From NCBI GenBank assembly GCA_900759565.1, contig CAAEVV010000038.1, positions 1 through 22,504 on the forward strand: a DNA stretch of 22,504 nt, in the 5' to 3' direction. Origin of the DNA: an uncultured Collinsella sp. Its GTDB lineage: Bacteria > Actinomycetota > Coriobacteriia > Coriobacteriales > Coriobacteriaceae. This document shows positions 1-7,394 of this stretch, in pieces (the first letter of the stretch is position 1; every line of letters starts with the position of its first letter). Position numbers and translations under genes: made by a program. Under the pieces are notes generated by a model. That model was given only the letters and a program-made list of their open reading frames with translations. It ran no database searches and was not told where the DNA came from.

Positions 1-19
1 CGCAGGAGTTGATCCTGCG
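1..19 (-). terminator. Hairpin at the window edge, possible terminator of the response regulator operon
   Basis: A perfect 7-bp inverted repeat (CGCAGGA / TCCTGCG) with a 5-nt loop lies 34 nt beyond the stop codon of the response regulator. A U-tract, if there is one, would fall outside the window, so the terminator role is inferred from position only. A second palindrome, GAGCGCTAGCGCTC at 48-61, covers the stop codon itself. Confidence 0.35.
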
Positions 20-52
20 GCCCCGCCGCTTTATGCCGATGCGTAACGAGCG

Positions 53-673
53 CTAGCGCTCCATGTTGGGAACGATGCTGCCCTCCGTTACTGCGCGCAC
101 GGCCAAGCGCATGATGTTGTCGTAGCCGGTCTTATTGAGAATCTCCGAGATGCGGCGTTTGATGGTGCCTTCGCTCATAAACAGCTCGGCCGCGATCTCG
201 CGGCGGCTCTTACCCTCGCAGGCAAGGCGCAAGATCGACAGCTCGACATCGTCGAGGGCCGCCGTGCCCGAGAAGATGCTCTCGGGCGGCTTGGGAAACG
301 TGCAGTAACCCGCCAACGTGGAGCGCATCACGGCGAAAAGCTCGTCGATACCGACGTTCTTGTACACAAAGCTGTCGACGCCCGCCTCGCGCGCCTGATC
401 GACAAAGGTGATCTCGGGCATGCCGGTCATGATAATGACGCGGCACTCGGGCAGTTGTTCTTTGATGCGCGCCGCCGCCACGATGCCGTTGGAATCATGC
501 TCGGTGCATACGTCCATCAGTATCATGTCCGGGCGCTCCTTGAGCGCGACACCCAAGGCCTCGGAAGCATCGGCAATGGCGGAAACAACGGTCATATCGG
601 GCTGGTCGCCAACGGAACGCGCCAGGCTCTCGCGCAGGATGGCCTGGTCTTCGACTATAAGGACGCGGATCAT
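53..673 (-). CDS. Two-component response regulator, NarL/FixJ (LuxR-HTH) family
   Basis: A 206-residue DNA-binding response regulator. The receiver domain (about 1-120) shows the acidic pair E8-D9, the phospho-acceptor D54 in LMDV, T83 and K105. After a linker, the LuxR-type helix-turn-helix (about 138-200) contains LACEGKSRREIAAELFMSEG and GTIKRRISEIL, which match the NarL/FixJ pattern. Family knowledge: phosphorylation of the Asp by the partner kinase promotes dimerisation and DNA binding. The ATG overlaps the TGA of the histidine kinase (ATGA), so the two are translationally coupled and almost certainly form one pathway. The target genes cannot be told from the window. The stop codon sits inside a 14-bp palindrome. 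Confidence in family is high. Confidence 0.93.
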   Translation of the reverse strand: MIRVLIVEDQAILRESLARSVGDQPDMTVVSAIADASEALGVALKERPDMILMDVCTEHDSNGIVAAARIKEQLPECRVIIMTGMPEITFVDQAREAGVDSFVYKNVGIDELFAVMRSTLAGYCTFPKPPESIFSGTAALDDVELSILRLACEGKSRREIAAELFMSEGTIKRRISEILNKTGYDNIMRLAVRAVTEGSIVPNMER

Positions 674-2169
674 GAGCTTCTCCTTTGAGCTGTGGCGCTG
701 GCGTTGAGCGGGATGGACACCGCAAGCGTAAAGGGCGGGGCGGCATGGATTTCCAGGCAGCCGCCCAGATCTTGCGCGACATGCCTCATACCTGGGATAC
801 CCGTTCCCTCGCGATACGATACGGGTGCAGGCGCGCCGTCGTTAGAAACGGTCATCCGCGCAACAGCACCGTCTTCCGACGTCTCCTGCCACAGACGCAC
901 GTGGACCCGATGCGCCTGTGCATGCTTGGTGGCATTGGTCGAGGCCTCGCGGATAATCTGCAAAAATGCGGCGGCGACACGCGCGTCCTCAGGCAGCGCA
1001 CCCTCAACATCGATCTGCACACACACCAGGCCAAAGGCATGGACGATATCTCCCAGTTGCTCTGCCGGTTCGGTGTCGCCCCCGCTGCGCAGATCGGCAG
1101 CGATTGAGCGCAGCAGCGGGTCGATCTGCTCGAGTGACTCGTCATCCAGGCGCCCCTCCTCCAGATAACGATGGAGGATGGACAGGCGCTGCCCGATCAC
1201 GTCGTGCACGCGAGCGCGCATACGCAGATAGGCCGCATTATCAGCAACTTTTTTGACTTCTTCGATCTGGGCTTGGAGCTCTTGGCCCGCAAGCTCAAGC
1301 AGGTGGTTGGCTTGCGCCAGGCGATCATGAGCATGCGCATACTCTGTTACATCCAGGCCGATAATGCGCTCGAAGAGGCGGCCCGAAACCATAACGTCAT
1401 CGTGCACAAACAAGCGAATCTCGGCGGGAGAAACCTCGACCACCGCCCGCGCCTCACCAAAGCGGTCCAGATTAATCCGCACGCGGTTCTGGCTGCTTTC
1501 GGGCATTTGCATGCTGAGTTTGCGCAGGTCGTTCCATGTACCGCTCATATCGCCTAGGTCGGTGGGCATATGAAGCTCCACCAGGTTTTTTCGCATGCAG
1601 CGGTTCATGAGCAGCGGACGGCCCCTCGGGTCCAGATACAGGATGCCCACGGGAATCACGTTGATGGTTTCGATCGTCGAGAACGCGGTGATATCCTCCT
1701 GGCGGTTGCGGACATCCATCAAGAGCGCCGCAATGGAGCGGAACAGGAAAAACGCTCCCTCTGCGATAAGGACCGTGGTCCACGCCGAGCCCATGGCAAG
1801 CACCACCGGCGGTGTCACGGCGACTACGAGCAACAGTTCGGCCAGCATGACGGGGCGACGATAGTGCACCATAAGCACCATGCCGTAGGCAAAGATCACG
1901 GCATTGAGCCACAACGCTCCGCCCATTGCCCTGGCGCAAACGTCAAGCGGCGCCACCAGATATGAGCCAGACGACGCGAACAAGATGAGCGCCGAAATAA
2001 TTAGGTGAAGCACAAGGCTCGCCTCGTAGGCACAAATCACCTTACGGTTATAGGACGAGCGGCGCGATGCGATGAGCGGGACGTGGATCGTCTGCAGACA
2101 CGCAGCCAGGGCAAAGACAACATCGAGCGCAACGATTTGGGGAAGAATAAGCGAAATCTGCATCGTCAC
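670..2169 (-). CDS. Membrane sensor histidine kinase (HisKA_3 / NarL-partner type)
   Basis: A protein of about 499 residues. Residues 1-150 hold roughly five hydrophobic segments (about 5-33, 50-66, 82-102, 108-126 and 131-150) with only short loops, so it lacks a large extracellular sensor domain. Residues about 160-275 look PAS-like (ends GLDVTEYAHAHDRL), followed by a coiled coil (about 280-315). The dimerisation motif RARVHDVIGQRL places the phospho-acceptor at H322. The ATPase domain has an N box (IIREASTNATKHA, about 405-417) and a G box (GTGIPGM, 455-461). This is the HPK7/NarX style that partners LuxR-type regulators. The likely start is a GTG at 2169 overlapping the upstream TGA (GTGA); an ATG at 2163 is the alternative. 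The ligand is unknown. Confidence 0.88.
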   Translation of the reverse strand: MTMQISLILPQIVALDVVFALAACLQTIHVPLIASRRSSYNRKVICAYEASLVLHLIISALILFASSGSYLVAPLDVCARAMGGALWLNAVIFAYGMVLMVHYRRPVMLAELLLVVAVTPPVVLAMGSAWTTVLIAEGAFFLFRSIAALLMDVRNRQEDITAFSTIETINVIPVGILYLDPRGRPLLMNRCMRKNLVELHMPTDLGDMSGTWNDLRKLSMQMPESSQNRVRINLDRFGEARAVVEVSPAEIRLFVHDDVMVSGRLFERIIGLDVTEYAHAHDRLAQANHLLELAGQELQAQIEEVKKVADNAAYLRMRARVHDVIGQRLSILHRYLEEGRLDDESLEQIDPLLRSIAADLRSGGDTEPAEQLGDIVHAFGLVCVQIDVEGALPEDARVAAAFLQIIREASTNATKHAQAHRVHVRLWQETSEDGAVARMTVSNDGAPAPVSYREGTGIPGMRHVAQDLGGCLEIHAAPPFTLAVSIPLNASATAQRRSS

Positions 2170-3965
2170 TCACCCGCCCTCGGCATCAAGACGATCATGC
2201 GCAGCTGGCCGGGCTCGCCCTCAAGGCGGTATGCCACGTTGCGCCCTTGCAGAGCGCTTTCGAGCTCTTGCGCAGCGGGCGTCTGCGAAAGATCTTCATC
2301 ATCGTTGGAAAAAAGCGTGGCGCGCAGCTCGACACTGCATCGGTCATGGTCGCCCAAGTGATACATAAGCGCCGGATGGTCGGTGGTGTAGGCAAAAAAC
2401 GCAAAGTCATACACGCAGTCGTACAGGGCGCTTACCGTACTGGCGTGCAACGGGCGCCGTATGGCGATAATCGAGGCGCAATCGATATCGATGGTGCGCA
2501 GGTCACTTGCGAGCTCGTTGGCAATGAGCTGAATGCGGTCGCGATCAAAACCGCTCTCCCCGTGCTGTGCCAACGTGAGCGACCCCTTGCGCTTGCAATA
2601 GGCGACGAGCATCTTGGCGCGCTGCAGCATGCGGTAACGCTCGTGCGAAGACGCCTCGTCGGTCAACGGCGGCAGCGAGCTCAGCAGGTCGTACATCCCT
2701 TCGAGCGCGCGGGCAAGCGCCTGGTCCACGTCTTGGACCAGCAAGGTCTCGGCCTCTTGATCTGCCAAATGCGTCTTAAGGTCGTAGTCGGCGGCGAGCA
2801 GCTCGTTTTGACGCTGCAGCTCCATGCGACGATGTGCCAGTTCACGGTTAAGCTCGTTGAGCTCCGACACGTCTTGGGCAAGCAGCGCCGATCCACCCAG
2901 CAGCGGAAAGGCACGGTACATCACATTGGGATCGGACGCCACGGCAAAGGCATGGGCGCGGCCGTGCTCCTGGGTCCGCAACTCCTCGCGCACGCCTACC
3001 GGCATTGGCTTTGACACCGGCGTGGCATAGGCCTCCTGCAGGTCGCGCGTTAGAACTTTGAGGTCGAGCGGCAAGGTGTCGAAGATGCCGGCGATGTCGT
3101 GATACGACGGAATGACACCGCAATCGAGACAGATTTCCATCGCCACCACGCACAGGACGCAATAGACGAGCGAAAAGTTGAGCCTCCATGCCCAGGGCAC
3201 ACGCAGAGCATACGAGATGGCAAAGAATGCGCCACCCAGCAGTACGAGCGCCGCCGTGCCCGAAAAACGCTGGATGCGGAAGGACGAGGACCGACCAACC
3301 AGGATAAAAAAGGCCACGAAGTCAAAGGCCGTCCACACGAGGACGGCGAAATAACCCCAGCCGTACGTGTAGTCGTTGCTCCAGGTGTCGCTTGTGCGGT
3401 CAAAGCGGAAGACCTGCTGGTGAAAATCGTTGGTGAGCACAAATCCGATAAGCAGGATGGCCACAATCCACAGCGCGGCGCAGTAGCGGCGACCCAGGCG
3501 GTGTTGCTCCAGGCCCGCAAGGCGCAGACCACACAACTGGTAGAGCAGCGGAATGAGCGTCATGGGCACGTAGTACAGGTACCACAGCACGGTGGCATAG
3601 AACGGCGTGAACGACTTGTACTTGAGAATGACTTCGATCATCCACAGGGCGCAGATGGTGGCGATGGCAACAAGGCGGCGGCGCAACACATAGTCCAAAC
3701 AGCGCAGATAGACCGATACGCCCCAAATCGAAAATACAATTGCGGCGACAAGCAACGGGAGAGAGCTCGAATGGACGAGCGCATCCACGACCTCTTTGGA
3801 CACCTCACTATAGGCGGGCACGGCGTTAGAAAGTTTGAGGTCGAAGGCGAACAGCGCCGGCAAGACTGCCAAAAGTATGAGGAACAGCGCGGTGATGGCG
3901 CCGGCGATAGCGAAGACGCGGTGACGGTACACCTGATGTGTTATGCCAACAAGGAATCGCGGCAT
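2166..3965 (-). CDS. 7TM (HisKA_7TM-like) membrane protein with degenerate kinase-like C-terminus
   Basis: 599 residues from the ATG at 3965. An in-frame ATG at 4049 would add 28 residues. That ATG has TACACT 9 nt upstream, which could give a nearly leaderless transcript. Residues about 17-282 hold some seven membrane segments and the motif LTNDFHQQVF (177-186), which resembles the TN-x-x-H signature of the histidine kinase N-terminal 7TM domain. Residues about 365-410 form a coiled coil. The rest (about 410-599) has the helical layout of a DHp/ATPase module, but I find no phospho-acceptor His in an H-box context, no N box and no GxG box. It is first in the operon and overlaps the kinase gene by 4 nt, so it is probably a co-sensor or regulator of the kinase. 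Function is inferred; a diverged active kinase is not excluded. Confidence 0.72.
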   Translation of the reverse strand: MPRFLVGITHQVYRHRVFAIAGAITALFLILLAVLPALFAFDLKLSNAVPAYSEVSKEVVDALVHSSSLPLLVAAIVFSIWGVSVYLRCLDYVLRRRLVAIATICALWMIEVILKYKSFTPFYATVLWYLYYVPMTLIPLLYQLCGLRLAGLEQHRLGRRYCAALWIVAILLIGFVLTNDFHQQVFRFDRTSDTWSNDYTYGWGYFAVLVWTAFDFVAFFILVGRSSSFRIQRFSGTAALVLLGGAFFAISYALRVPWAWRLNFSLVYCVLCVVAMEICLDCGVIPSYHDIAGIFDTLPLDLKVLTRDLQEAYATPVSKPMPVGVREELRTQEHGRAHAFAVASDPNVMYRAFPLLGGSALLAQDVSELNELNRELAHRRMELQRQNELLAADYDLKTHLADQEAETLLVQDVDQALARALEGMYDLLSSLPPLTDEASSHERYRMLQRAKMLVAYCKRKGSLTLAQHGESGFDRDRIQLIANELASDLRTIDIDCASIIAIRRPLHASTVSALYDCVYDFAFFAYTTDHPALMYHLGDHDRCSVELRATLFSNDDEDLSQTPAAQELESALQGRNVAYRLEGEPGQLRMIVLMPRAGE

Positions 3966-4115
3966 GGTGAAGAGCCTGCCGCCCCTGGGATCCGCCACGG
4001 GTGCGGATCGGGCGGCCGCGTGGCCGATATGTCGCTCGCGGGTACCCATAGTGCTTTTAGTGTACCGACAGGCAGGCTCAAAAAGCGGGCCACATGTCCC
4101 AAAATCCGCAGACGG

Positions 4116-4153
4116 CAAGGCGCCCGGCGAGCACATACTCGCCGGGCGCCTTG
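4116..4153 (-). terminator. Perfect 16-bp hairpin downstream of the GH1 gene
   Basis: The arms 4116-4131 and 4138-4153 are exact reverse complements, with a 6-nt loop, and start 35 nt past the stop of the leftward GH1 gene. The stem is very GC-rich (core CGCCCGGCGAG). Neither strand shows a U-tract after the stem, so it is a terminator candidate by position and strength rather than a textbook one. It also separates the GH1 gene from the signalling operon to its left. Confidence 0.5.
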
Positions 4154-4188
4154 GTTAGGAGGCTCTGAAGTTGAGTGTCTCAGCTTCC

Positions 4189-5619
4189 TTAGGACAGGTC
4201 CTCACCATTCGTTTCAATGACATGCTTGTACCAGTCAAAGCTCTTCTTCTTGGAACGCTTGAGGGTGCCGTTGCCGGCGTCGTCGCGGTCCACATAGATA
4301 AAGCCATAGCGCTTGGACATCTCGCCCGTGCCGGCAGACACCAGGTCGATCGGGCCCCAGGTGGTGTAGCCCAGCAGGTCAACGCCGTCCTCGGTCACCG
4401 CGTCGCGCATCGCGGCAATATGCTGGCGCAGATAGTCGATACGGTAGTCGTCGTTGATGGAGCCATCCTCCTCGACAACATCCTTGGCGCCCAGACCGTT
4501 CTCGACCACAAACAGCGGCTTCTGATAACGGTCGTACAGGTCGTTAAGGGTGGTGCGGAAGCCCAGCGGATCGATGGTCCAGCCCCACTGGCTCTCCTGC
4601 AGGTAGGGGTTCTTGGCGCCGGCGAAGGCGTTGCCCTGGGTACGCTCGACATCGGGGTTATCGGCACCGGCAGAGCAGCGGGTGCTGTAGTAGCTAAAGC
4701 TGATGAAGTCGACGGTGTTGGCGGCCAGGATCTCGCGGTCCTCGTCCGTCGTGCCCACATCGATGCCCAGGCGCTCGAGCTTCTTGACGGCATAGGCCGG
4801 GTAGTAGCCACGGCTCTGAACGTCGACGAAGAAGTAATTGTCCTGATTGTCGAGCTGCGCCTGGCGCACATCGCCCGGACGGCAGCTGTAGGGGTAGTAG
4901 CTACCTGCGGCGAGCATGCAACCGATTTTGATCTCGGGGTCGATCTCGTGGGCAATCTTGGTTGCCCAAGCGCTGGCGACGAGCTCGTTGTGGGCGGCCA
5001 GGTACTCGACGGCCTCCTTGTTCTCGCCCTCCTCAAAGACCAGACCGGCACCCATAAACGGCAGGTGCAGAATCATATTGATCTCGTTGAAGGTGAGCCA
5101 GTACTTCACCAGACCCTTGTAGCGGGTGAAGATCGTGGTCGCGAGATTCTTGTAGAAGTCGATGAGTTTGCGGTTGCGCCAGCCGCCGTACTCCTTGATG
5201 AGGTGAATCGGGCAGTCGAAGTGCGTGATGGTCACGAGCGGCTCGATGCCGTGCGCCTGACACTCGCGGAATACGTCCTCGTAGAAGGCCAGGCCAGCCT
5301 CGTTGGGCTCGGTCTCGTCGCCGTTGGGGAAGATGCGGGTCCACGCCAGGCTCATGCGGAAGGTCTTAAAGCCCATCTCGGCAAAGAGGGCGATGTCCTC
5401 CTTGTAGTGGTGATAGAAATCGATGCCGGTCTGCGCGGGATAGTAATAGCCGTCCTCGAAGTCGAGCATCTTGCGCTGGCCGGAGACCACCGCGTAGCGC
5501 TCGGGGCCGTGCGGAGCCACGTCCACGTTGGCCAGGCCGCGGCCGTCCACGTTGTAGGCGCCCTCGCACTGGTTGGCAGCCGTCGCGCCGCCCCACAGGA
5601 AGTCATTACGGAAAGCCAT
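4189..5619 (-). CDS. GH1 6-phospho-beta-glucosidase
   Basis: A 476-residue glycoside hydrolase family 1 enzyme, normal in length. It cleaves the phosphorylated beta-glucosides delivered by a PTS into glucose 6-phosphate and an aglycone or sugar, in the cytoplasm. Visible features: the N-terminal DFLWGGATAANQCEG signature; acid/base E179 in LTFNEIN; nucleophile E373 in FVVENGLG; and the C-terminal MSKRYGFIYVD segment, where Ser, Lys and Tyr bind the 6-phosphate in family members. The ATG at 5619 has AAAGGA 7 nt upstream. It is monocistronic, flanked by a hairpin at 4116-4153 and a repeat-rich gap. A second GH1 at 13567-14985 sits with a PTS; this copy has no transporter beside it. Its higher GC resembles its neighbours. 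The exact beta-glucoside is unknown. Confidence 0.93.
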   Translation of the reverse strand: MAFRNDFLWGGATAANQCEGAYNVDGRGLANVDVAPHGPERYAVVSGQRKMLDFEDGYYYPAQTGIDFYHHYKEDIALFAEMGFKTFRMSLAWTRIFPNGDETEPNEAGLAFYEDVFRECQAHGIEPLVTITHFDCPIHLIKEYGGWRNRKLIDFYKNLATTIFTRYKGLVKYWLTFNEINMILHLPFMGAGLVFEEGENKEAVEYLAAHNELVASAWATKIAHEIDPEIKIGCMLAAGSYYPYSCRPGDVRQAQLDNQDNYFFVDVQSRGYYPAYAVKKLERLGIDVGTTDEDREILAANTVDFISFSYYSTRCSAGADNPDVERTQGNAFAGAKNPYLQESQWGWTIDPLGFRTTLNDLYDRYQKPLFVVENGLGAKDVVEEDGSINDDYRIDYLRQHIAAMRDAVTEDGVDLLGYTTWGPIDLVSAGTGEMSKRYGFIYVDRDDAGNGTLKRSKKKSFDWYKHVIETNGEDLS

Positions 5620-5764
5620 ACATCAATCCTTTCGCACGCTGTTGTCATAGGCTCAGTATCCCTGCAAACAACGCGTCGCTCAACGGCAATGGAGCAGGCA
5701 GATACTTCTTTTCGCGCACAGGTGCCCGGCAGCTGCCCCGTCTGACACTTTTTGATACCCGCCT

Positions 5765-5811
5765 GTCCAAGCCGCCACAAAGGAGACAGGCACCTTTGTG
5801 GCGGCTTGGAC
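5765..5811. repeat. 19-bp perfect inverted repeat (REP-like)
   Basis: The arms 5765-5783 and 5793-5811 are exact reverse complements (core CCGCCACAAAGG / CCTTTGTGGCGG) around a 9-nt loop AGACAGGCA. There is no U-tract, so intrinsic termination is not obvious. The ACAAAGG/CCTTTGT core also occurs in the palindrome at 8904-8938, which suggests a dispersed family. Confidence 0.8.
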
Positions 5812-5817
5812 CCGGTT

Positions 5818-5956
5818 TGTCTCGATCTGCAACAGTTAGGCCGCCAAAACCGGGCCCGGTGTTACAGATTGAGATTGTTCGGCCTGTCCCCTGCAGTTTG
5901 TCTCGATCCGTAACAGGTAGAGACGATTTAGCCCGCTAGATGTTACAGATTGAGAC
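5818..5956. repeat. Two tandem hairpin repeats with an 81-bp period
   Basis: The left arms at 5820-5834 (TCTCGATCTGCAACA) and 5901-5915 (TCTCGATCCGTAACA) match at 13 of 15 positions. The right arms at 5860-5874 and 5941-5955 are identical (TGTTACAGATTGAGA). Each left arm is an imperfect reverse complement of its right arm (13 of 15, the rest G-T type). Both left arms and right arms are 81 nt apart. The spacers between arms differ in sequence (the first contains CCGGGCCCGG), so the arms are what is conserved. Confidence 0.78.
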
Positions 5957-5964
5957 GGAAGATT

Positions 5965-6609
5965 CTAGTCGCAGGCGATGTCGAGGTTTTTGCCGATAAG
6001 ACCTACGTAGCCGCCCTCGGCAGCTTTGGGACTGTCGGCGTGACATAGGACCCACTTGTCGGCCTTCCAGTAGCAGTAGCTGTCACCGGCGGCAGGCATG
6101 TCGGATGCAGCCTCGGGGCGCGGGCCGTTGGTGCCCGCCGGCAGCGCCACCATCACCTGGAAGCCGCCTCCGTCGACCTTGCAGGGCGTATAGTGGAGCG
6201 TGGTGTTGAAGACCTCGACAACCGTACCCGCCGGCACGCGGAACGCCTTGACCTGAGCGGTATCGAGCTTGCCGTCCTCGATCTCCCAGCGATGCGCCAC
6301 GAGCAGAATAAAGTCGCGTGCACCCAGGTTGAACTCGCTCGCGCGGTGGTACTCCAGACAGTTGAGTCGTGTATTGTGGCCATTGCACCAACCGAGCTGG
6401 AAGGGACGGCCGCCAAACATGAGAAAGCCCAATTTATCGGCACCCTTGACACCCTCGAGCTCCGGCGCACTTGCTACGTACTTGCTGCCCTCGGGAATGG
6501 GCGTGGCAGAAAGCGCCTCGAGCACGGGCGACGTGAGCTCGGACGGAACGTTATCCCAAACGTTGCCATAGGACTTGAACTCGGGATCGTTGACAGAGTA
6601 GATATGCAT
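5965..6609 (-). CDS. DUF4867-type protein, probable cupin-like sugar-metabolism protein
   Basis: 214 residues from the ATG at 6609, chosen because AGGAG lies 5 nt upstream; an in-frame ATG at 6627 lacks such a site. There is no signal peptide or membrane segment, so it is cytosolic. I assign it to DUF4867 from overall resemblance (N-terminal MHIYSVNDPEFKSYGNVWDN, central GGRPFQLGWCNGHNTRLNC and LEYHRASEFN, then beta-rich GTVVEVFNTTLHYTPCK). This recalls a cupin/RmlC-like barrel with candidate metal-binding His and Glu (EYH, HRWEIEDG, LHY). I recall the family occurring beside sugar isomerase and kinase genes, which fits an operon 1 kb away, but no reaction is established to my knowledge. The palindromic repeats at 5765-5956 lie just downstream. 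Confidence 0.65.
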   Translation of the reverse strand: MHIYSVNDPEFKSYGNVWDNVPSELTSPVLEALSATPIPEGSKYVASAPELEGVKGADKLGFLMFGGRPFQLGWCNGHNTRLNCLEYHRASEFNLGARDFILLVAHRWEIEDGKLDTAQVKAFRVPAGTVVEVFNTTLHYTPCKVDGGGFQVMVALPAGTNGPRPEAASDMPAAGDSYCYWKADKWVLCHADSPKAAEGGYVGLIGKNLDIACD

Positions 6610-6693
6610 GTTCACTCCTGTTCGCAATTGTGACTATACGAACATTCTAGAACAAACATGAGCGATTTTGAACACTCGTCCCGACCACTCAAC

Positions 6694-6724
6694 AAAAAGG
6701 CGCCCCCGCATAAGCGAAGGCGCC
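6694..6724 (-). terminator. Intrinsic terminator of luxS
   Basis: On the minus strand GGCGCCTTCGC, loop TTAT, GCGGGGGCGCC form an 11-bp stem (nine Watson-Crick and two G-T pairs) followed directly by TTTTT. It starts 30 nt after the luxS stop, so luxS and the DUF4867 gene are probably separate transcripts. Confidence 0.85.
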
Positions 6725-6753
6725 CAATGCGCGCGTTTTGGGCGATAAAGCCC

Positions 6754-7242
6754 TTACGCCTGCTGATAGTGCAGGTGCTTCTCGTCGATATCGGCCAGGT
6801 CGCGGTCGAGGTAGCGGCGCGCGAGCCAGTTTGCCATGGGGAGGTTCTGGTCCAGGTAGTTACCGCACTCCTCGGGAGCGGCTCCGGGGACATCGCCCTC
6901 AAAGCCGGCGATAAACTCAAACAGCTCGCGCACGAGCGGCAGGATCTCCTCGCTCGTCACCTCGCCAAACACGACCAGGTAAAAGCCCGTGCGGCAGCCC
7001 ATGGGGCCAAAGTAGACAATACGGCTCGACCACTCGTCATGATTGCGAAGGAACGTCGCGCCCAGGTGCTCGATGGTGTGGCACTCGGCCGTGTTCATGA
7101 CCGGCTCCTTGTTGGGCGTGGTCAGACGCAGGTCGAAGGTGGTGACGGCGGCGCCGGTCGCCGGATCGCGGTCGATGCGGCTCACATACACGCCGGGCTC
7201 AAGCAGCAGATGGTCAACGGAAAAGCTCGCGATGCGCTCCAT
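6754..7242 (-). CDS. luxS: S-ribosylhomocysteine lyase LuxS (AI-2 synthase)
   Basis: 162 residues, full length for the family. LuxS cleaves S-ribosylhomocysteine to homocysteine and 4,5-dihydroxy-2,3-pentanedione, the precursor of autoinducer-2, as part of S-adenosylhomocysteine recycling. The metal ligands are visible: H55 and H59 in the signature CHTIEHLGATFLRN, and C126 in PEECGNYL. The general base E58 and catalytic C83 (GPMGCRTGFYL) are present. The N-terminal MERIASFSVDH is typical. The start at 7242 has GAGAGGA 6 nt upstream. It is transcribed alone, with a clear terminator downstream and a complex palindromic region upstream that also terminates the kinase operon. No pfs or other methyl-cycle gene is adjacent. 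Confidence 0.97.
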   Translation of the reverse strand: MERIASFSVDHLLLEPGVYVSRIDRDPATGAAVTTFDLRLTTPNKEPVMNTAECHTIEHLGATFLRNHDEWSSRIVYFGPMGCRTGFYLVVFGEVTSEEILPLVRELFEFIAGFEGDVPGAAPEECGNYLDQNLPMANWLARRYLDRDLADIDEKHLHYQQA

Positions 7243-7263
7243 AGCAGATCCTCTCGGTAGTCA

Positions 7264-7338
7264 ATTTGGGACGGGGCTCTTTTAGCTGGTTCGAATGGTC
7301 GCACCAATCATACCAGTCAAAAAAGCCCCGTCCCAAAT
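7264..7338. repeat. 15-bp perfect inverted repeat upstream of luxS
   Basis: ATTTGGGACGGGGCT (7264-7278) and its exact reverse complement (7324-7338) flank 45 nt that also contain CTGGT/ACCAG. The GGGACGGGG core recurs at 7348-7356. On the luxS strand this hairpin would form in the region between the kinase terminator and the luxS ribosome binding site and competes with the terminator stem. Confidence 0.75.
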
Positions 7339-7356
7339 AAGCTACCTGGGACGGGG
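7319..7356 (-). terminator. Intrinsic terminator of the isomerase/transketolase/kinase operon
   Basis: On the minus strand CCCCGTCCC (7356-7348), extended by one A-T pair, pairs with GGGACGGGG (7334-7326) across a short loop, followed by C and six T (7324-7319). This is a textbook terminator 39 nt after the kinase stop. Both of its arms are also parts of larger flanking inverted repeats. Confidence 0.78.
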
Positions 7357-7384
7357 ATCAATGAGTTTTTAATCCCCGTCCCAG
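7346..7384. repeat. 13-bp perfect inverted repeat after the kinase stop
   Basis: CTGGGACGGGGAT (7346-7358) and its exact reverse complement (7372-7384) form a stem with a 13-nt loop that contains TTTTT. It shares its left arm with the terminator at 7319-7356, so the two structures cannot form together. Confidence 0.75.
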
Positions 7385-7394
7385 AAAAATCATG

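Larger units (their letters stand above)
5620..5964. other. 345-bp gene-free stretch filled with palindromic repeats
   Basis: No credible coding sequence is seen. The part next to the GH1 start (5620-5700) should hold the promoter of that gene; on the minus strand TTGTTT, 16 nt and TATGAC form only a weak candidate. From 5700 on, the stretch holds palindromic GGCAGCTGCC (5728-5737), a 19-bp inverted repeat (5765-5811) and two tandem hairpin units (5818-5956), listed separately. Confidence 0.6.

Noticed and set aside
3966..4136. A longer N-terminus for the 7TM protein starting at 4136.
   Set aside because: That start lies inside the loop of the 16-bp hairpin at 4116-4153 and has no ribosome binding site. 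The extra residues are hydrophilic and low-complexity with no family match, while starts at 3965 or 4049 give a normal membrane protein.
5818..5956. A short CRISPR array.
   Set aside because: Only two units exist, the repeated parts are hairpin arms of 15 nt with a spacer inside each unit, and no cas gene is near.
7264..7338. A SAH or SAM riboswitch controlling luxS.
   Set aside because: The structure is explained by simple long inverted repeats with GGGACGGGG cores also found elsewhere in the window, and I see no conserved riboswitch core.
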